From Actinomycetota bacterium (GTDB lineage: Bacteria > Actinomycetota > Acidimicrobiia > Acidimicrobiales > Ilumatobacteraceae): a stretch of 5,180 nt of DNA. The notes below the pieces were generated by a model. It saw only the letters and a list, made by a program, of their open reading frames with translations. It was not told the origin of the DNA and ran no database searches. The DNA lies in contig WLFB01000107.1 in the NCBI GenBank assembly GCA_009703975.1, forward strand, positions 1 through 5,180. The letters are read 5' to 3'. The position numbers were made by a program, and so were the translations under genes. Positions 4,676 through 5,180 of the stretch are shown here, one piece after another (positions within the stretch are counted from its first letter, which is position 1; each line of letters opens with the position of its first letter).

Positions 4676-5180
4676 AACTTCGCACGCGTTTTCTGATTGC
4701 TACCAGTGTGATTGTGTTTCTAACTGTGAGTATTCTTTCGGTTGCAATTTACGCGACAGTCTCAAAACATCTACTCAGTGAAGTTGATAACACTCTTGAT
4801 GCGCGAGTAGTTGCTATTGCCGAATCGATTCGTCCTCGAAATAATGCTGCTCCAGGAAATCGTCGCCAACGTAACCCGCTTGAAGAGGCGCTGCTACCAA
4901 TTCGCTTTGATACTGTCACTCAAGTTATTGATCCTCGTGGCAATGTAGTAATTGCATTAGGGCAAGTAGATTTGCCAATTTCGAATGATGTATTTGAGAT
5001 GGTCGCTAATCCGCTTGCTCAAAGAATGCGCATCACTACAAAAATTGATGGCGTGCCATATCGAATTCTTTCTGTGCCAATTTTGCGGGGCGGCGCGTTG
5101 CAACTTGGCAAAGACATCAGCGATATTGAGTCTGCAAAAGAGGGCATCTTGCTATGGCTTTTCGTTCTTGGATTATTGGC
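4672..5180 (+). CDS. Sensor histidine kinase, N-terminal part (3' end beyond the window)
   Basis: This membrane sensor is the presumed partner of the upstream regulator. Only 169 complete codons are present. They show a basic MKLRTR start, a first membrane helix (about 7-29), an extracytoplasmic region (about 30-156), and the start of a second membrane helix (GILLWLFVLGLL, from 158). The sensor region begins with SEVDNTLDARVVAIAESIR (36-54), has a basic loop RPRNNAAPGNRRQR (54-67), and ends in GVPYRILSVPI and GALQLGKDISDIESAKE, the layout of HAMP-linked OmpR-partner kinases of the MprB/PrrB type. HAMP, the phospho-His and the ATPase domain must lie to the right and are not seen. The ATG overlaps the regulator stop by 4 nt with no clear ribosome-binding site, indicating translational coupling. 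The ligand is unknown. Confidence 0.88.
   Translation, partial: MKLRTRFLIATSVIVFLTVSILSVAIYATVSKHLLSEVDNTLDARVVAIAESIRPRNNAAPGNRRQRNPLEEALLPIRFDTVTQVIDPRGNVVIALGQVDLPISNDVFEMVANPLAQRMRITTKIDGVPYRILSVPILRGGALQLGKDISDIESAKEGILLWLFVLGLL

Overview
The window is a compact stretch of bacterial chromosome with moderate base composition (GC looks close to half, estimated by eye). Gene order, GTG and apparently leaderless starts, and an MprA/PrrA-like two-component pair suggest an actinobacterial relative, possibly one of the lower-GC aquatic lineages. This placement is an inference; no rRNA or other marker gene is present. No mobile element, CRISPR array, tRNA or rRNA was found.

Left block, plus strand (1-3206): the 3' part of a double-ATPase subunit of a peptide-type ABC importer (cut by the left edge), then a small pterin-4a-carbinolamine dehydratase (phhB), then a 12-helix MFS transporter starting 2 nt after the phhB stop. 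All three point the same way with short gaps and may be one transcript, although an imperfect hairpin in the 34-nt gap before phhB covers its ribosome-binding site. The MFS gene ends in tandem stops next to a strong hairpin whose T-tract lies on the minus strand.

Middle (3272-3799, minus strand): a gene for a small exported, mostly helical protein of unknown function. It has a clear signal peptide, a helical core with an 'LTKEEL...SGKTLAQIA' segment, and a charged RGERG-repeat tail. The hairpin is its terminator.

Right block, plus strand (3962-5180): an OmpR/PhoB-family response regulator overlapping by 4 nt (ATGA) a sensor histidine kinase that runs off the right edge. The 162-bp divergent spacer between the exported-protein gene and the regulator holds three identical TTAAGAA heptamers at offsets of 0, 22 and 33 bp. 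This is the helical phasing of OmpR/PhoB-type operators. A TCTAAT -10-like hexamer on the minus strand sits 10 bp from the paired heptamers, as in promoters where the regulator substitutes for a -35. The regulator gene has only one possible start, no Shine-Dalgarno sequence, and a TANNNT hexamer at leaderless spacing.

The most interesting reading is that the two-component system controls itself and the divergent exported protein, which would be either an output or an accessory signal partner of the kinase. That is an inference from operator layout and gene arrangement, and no part of it is proven by the sequence alone.
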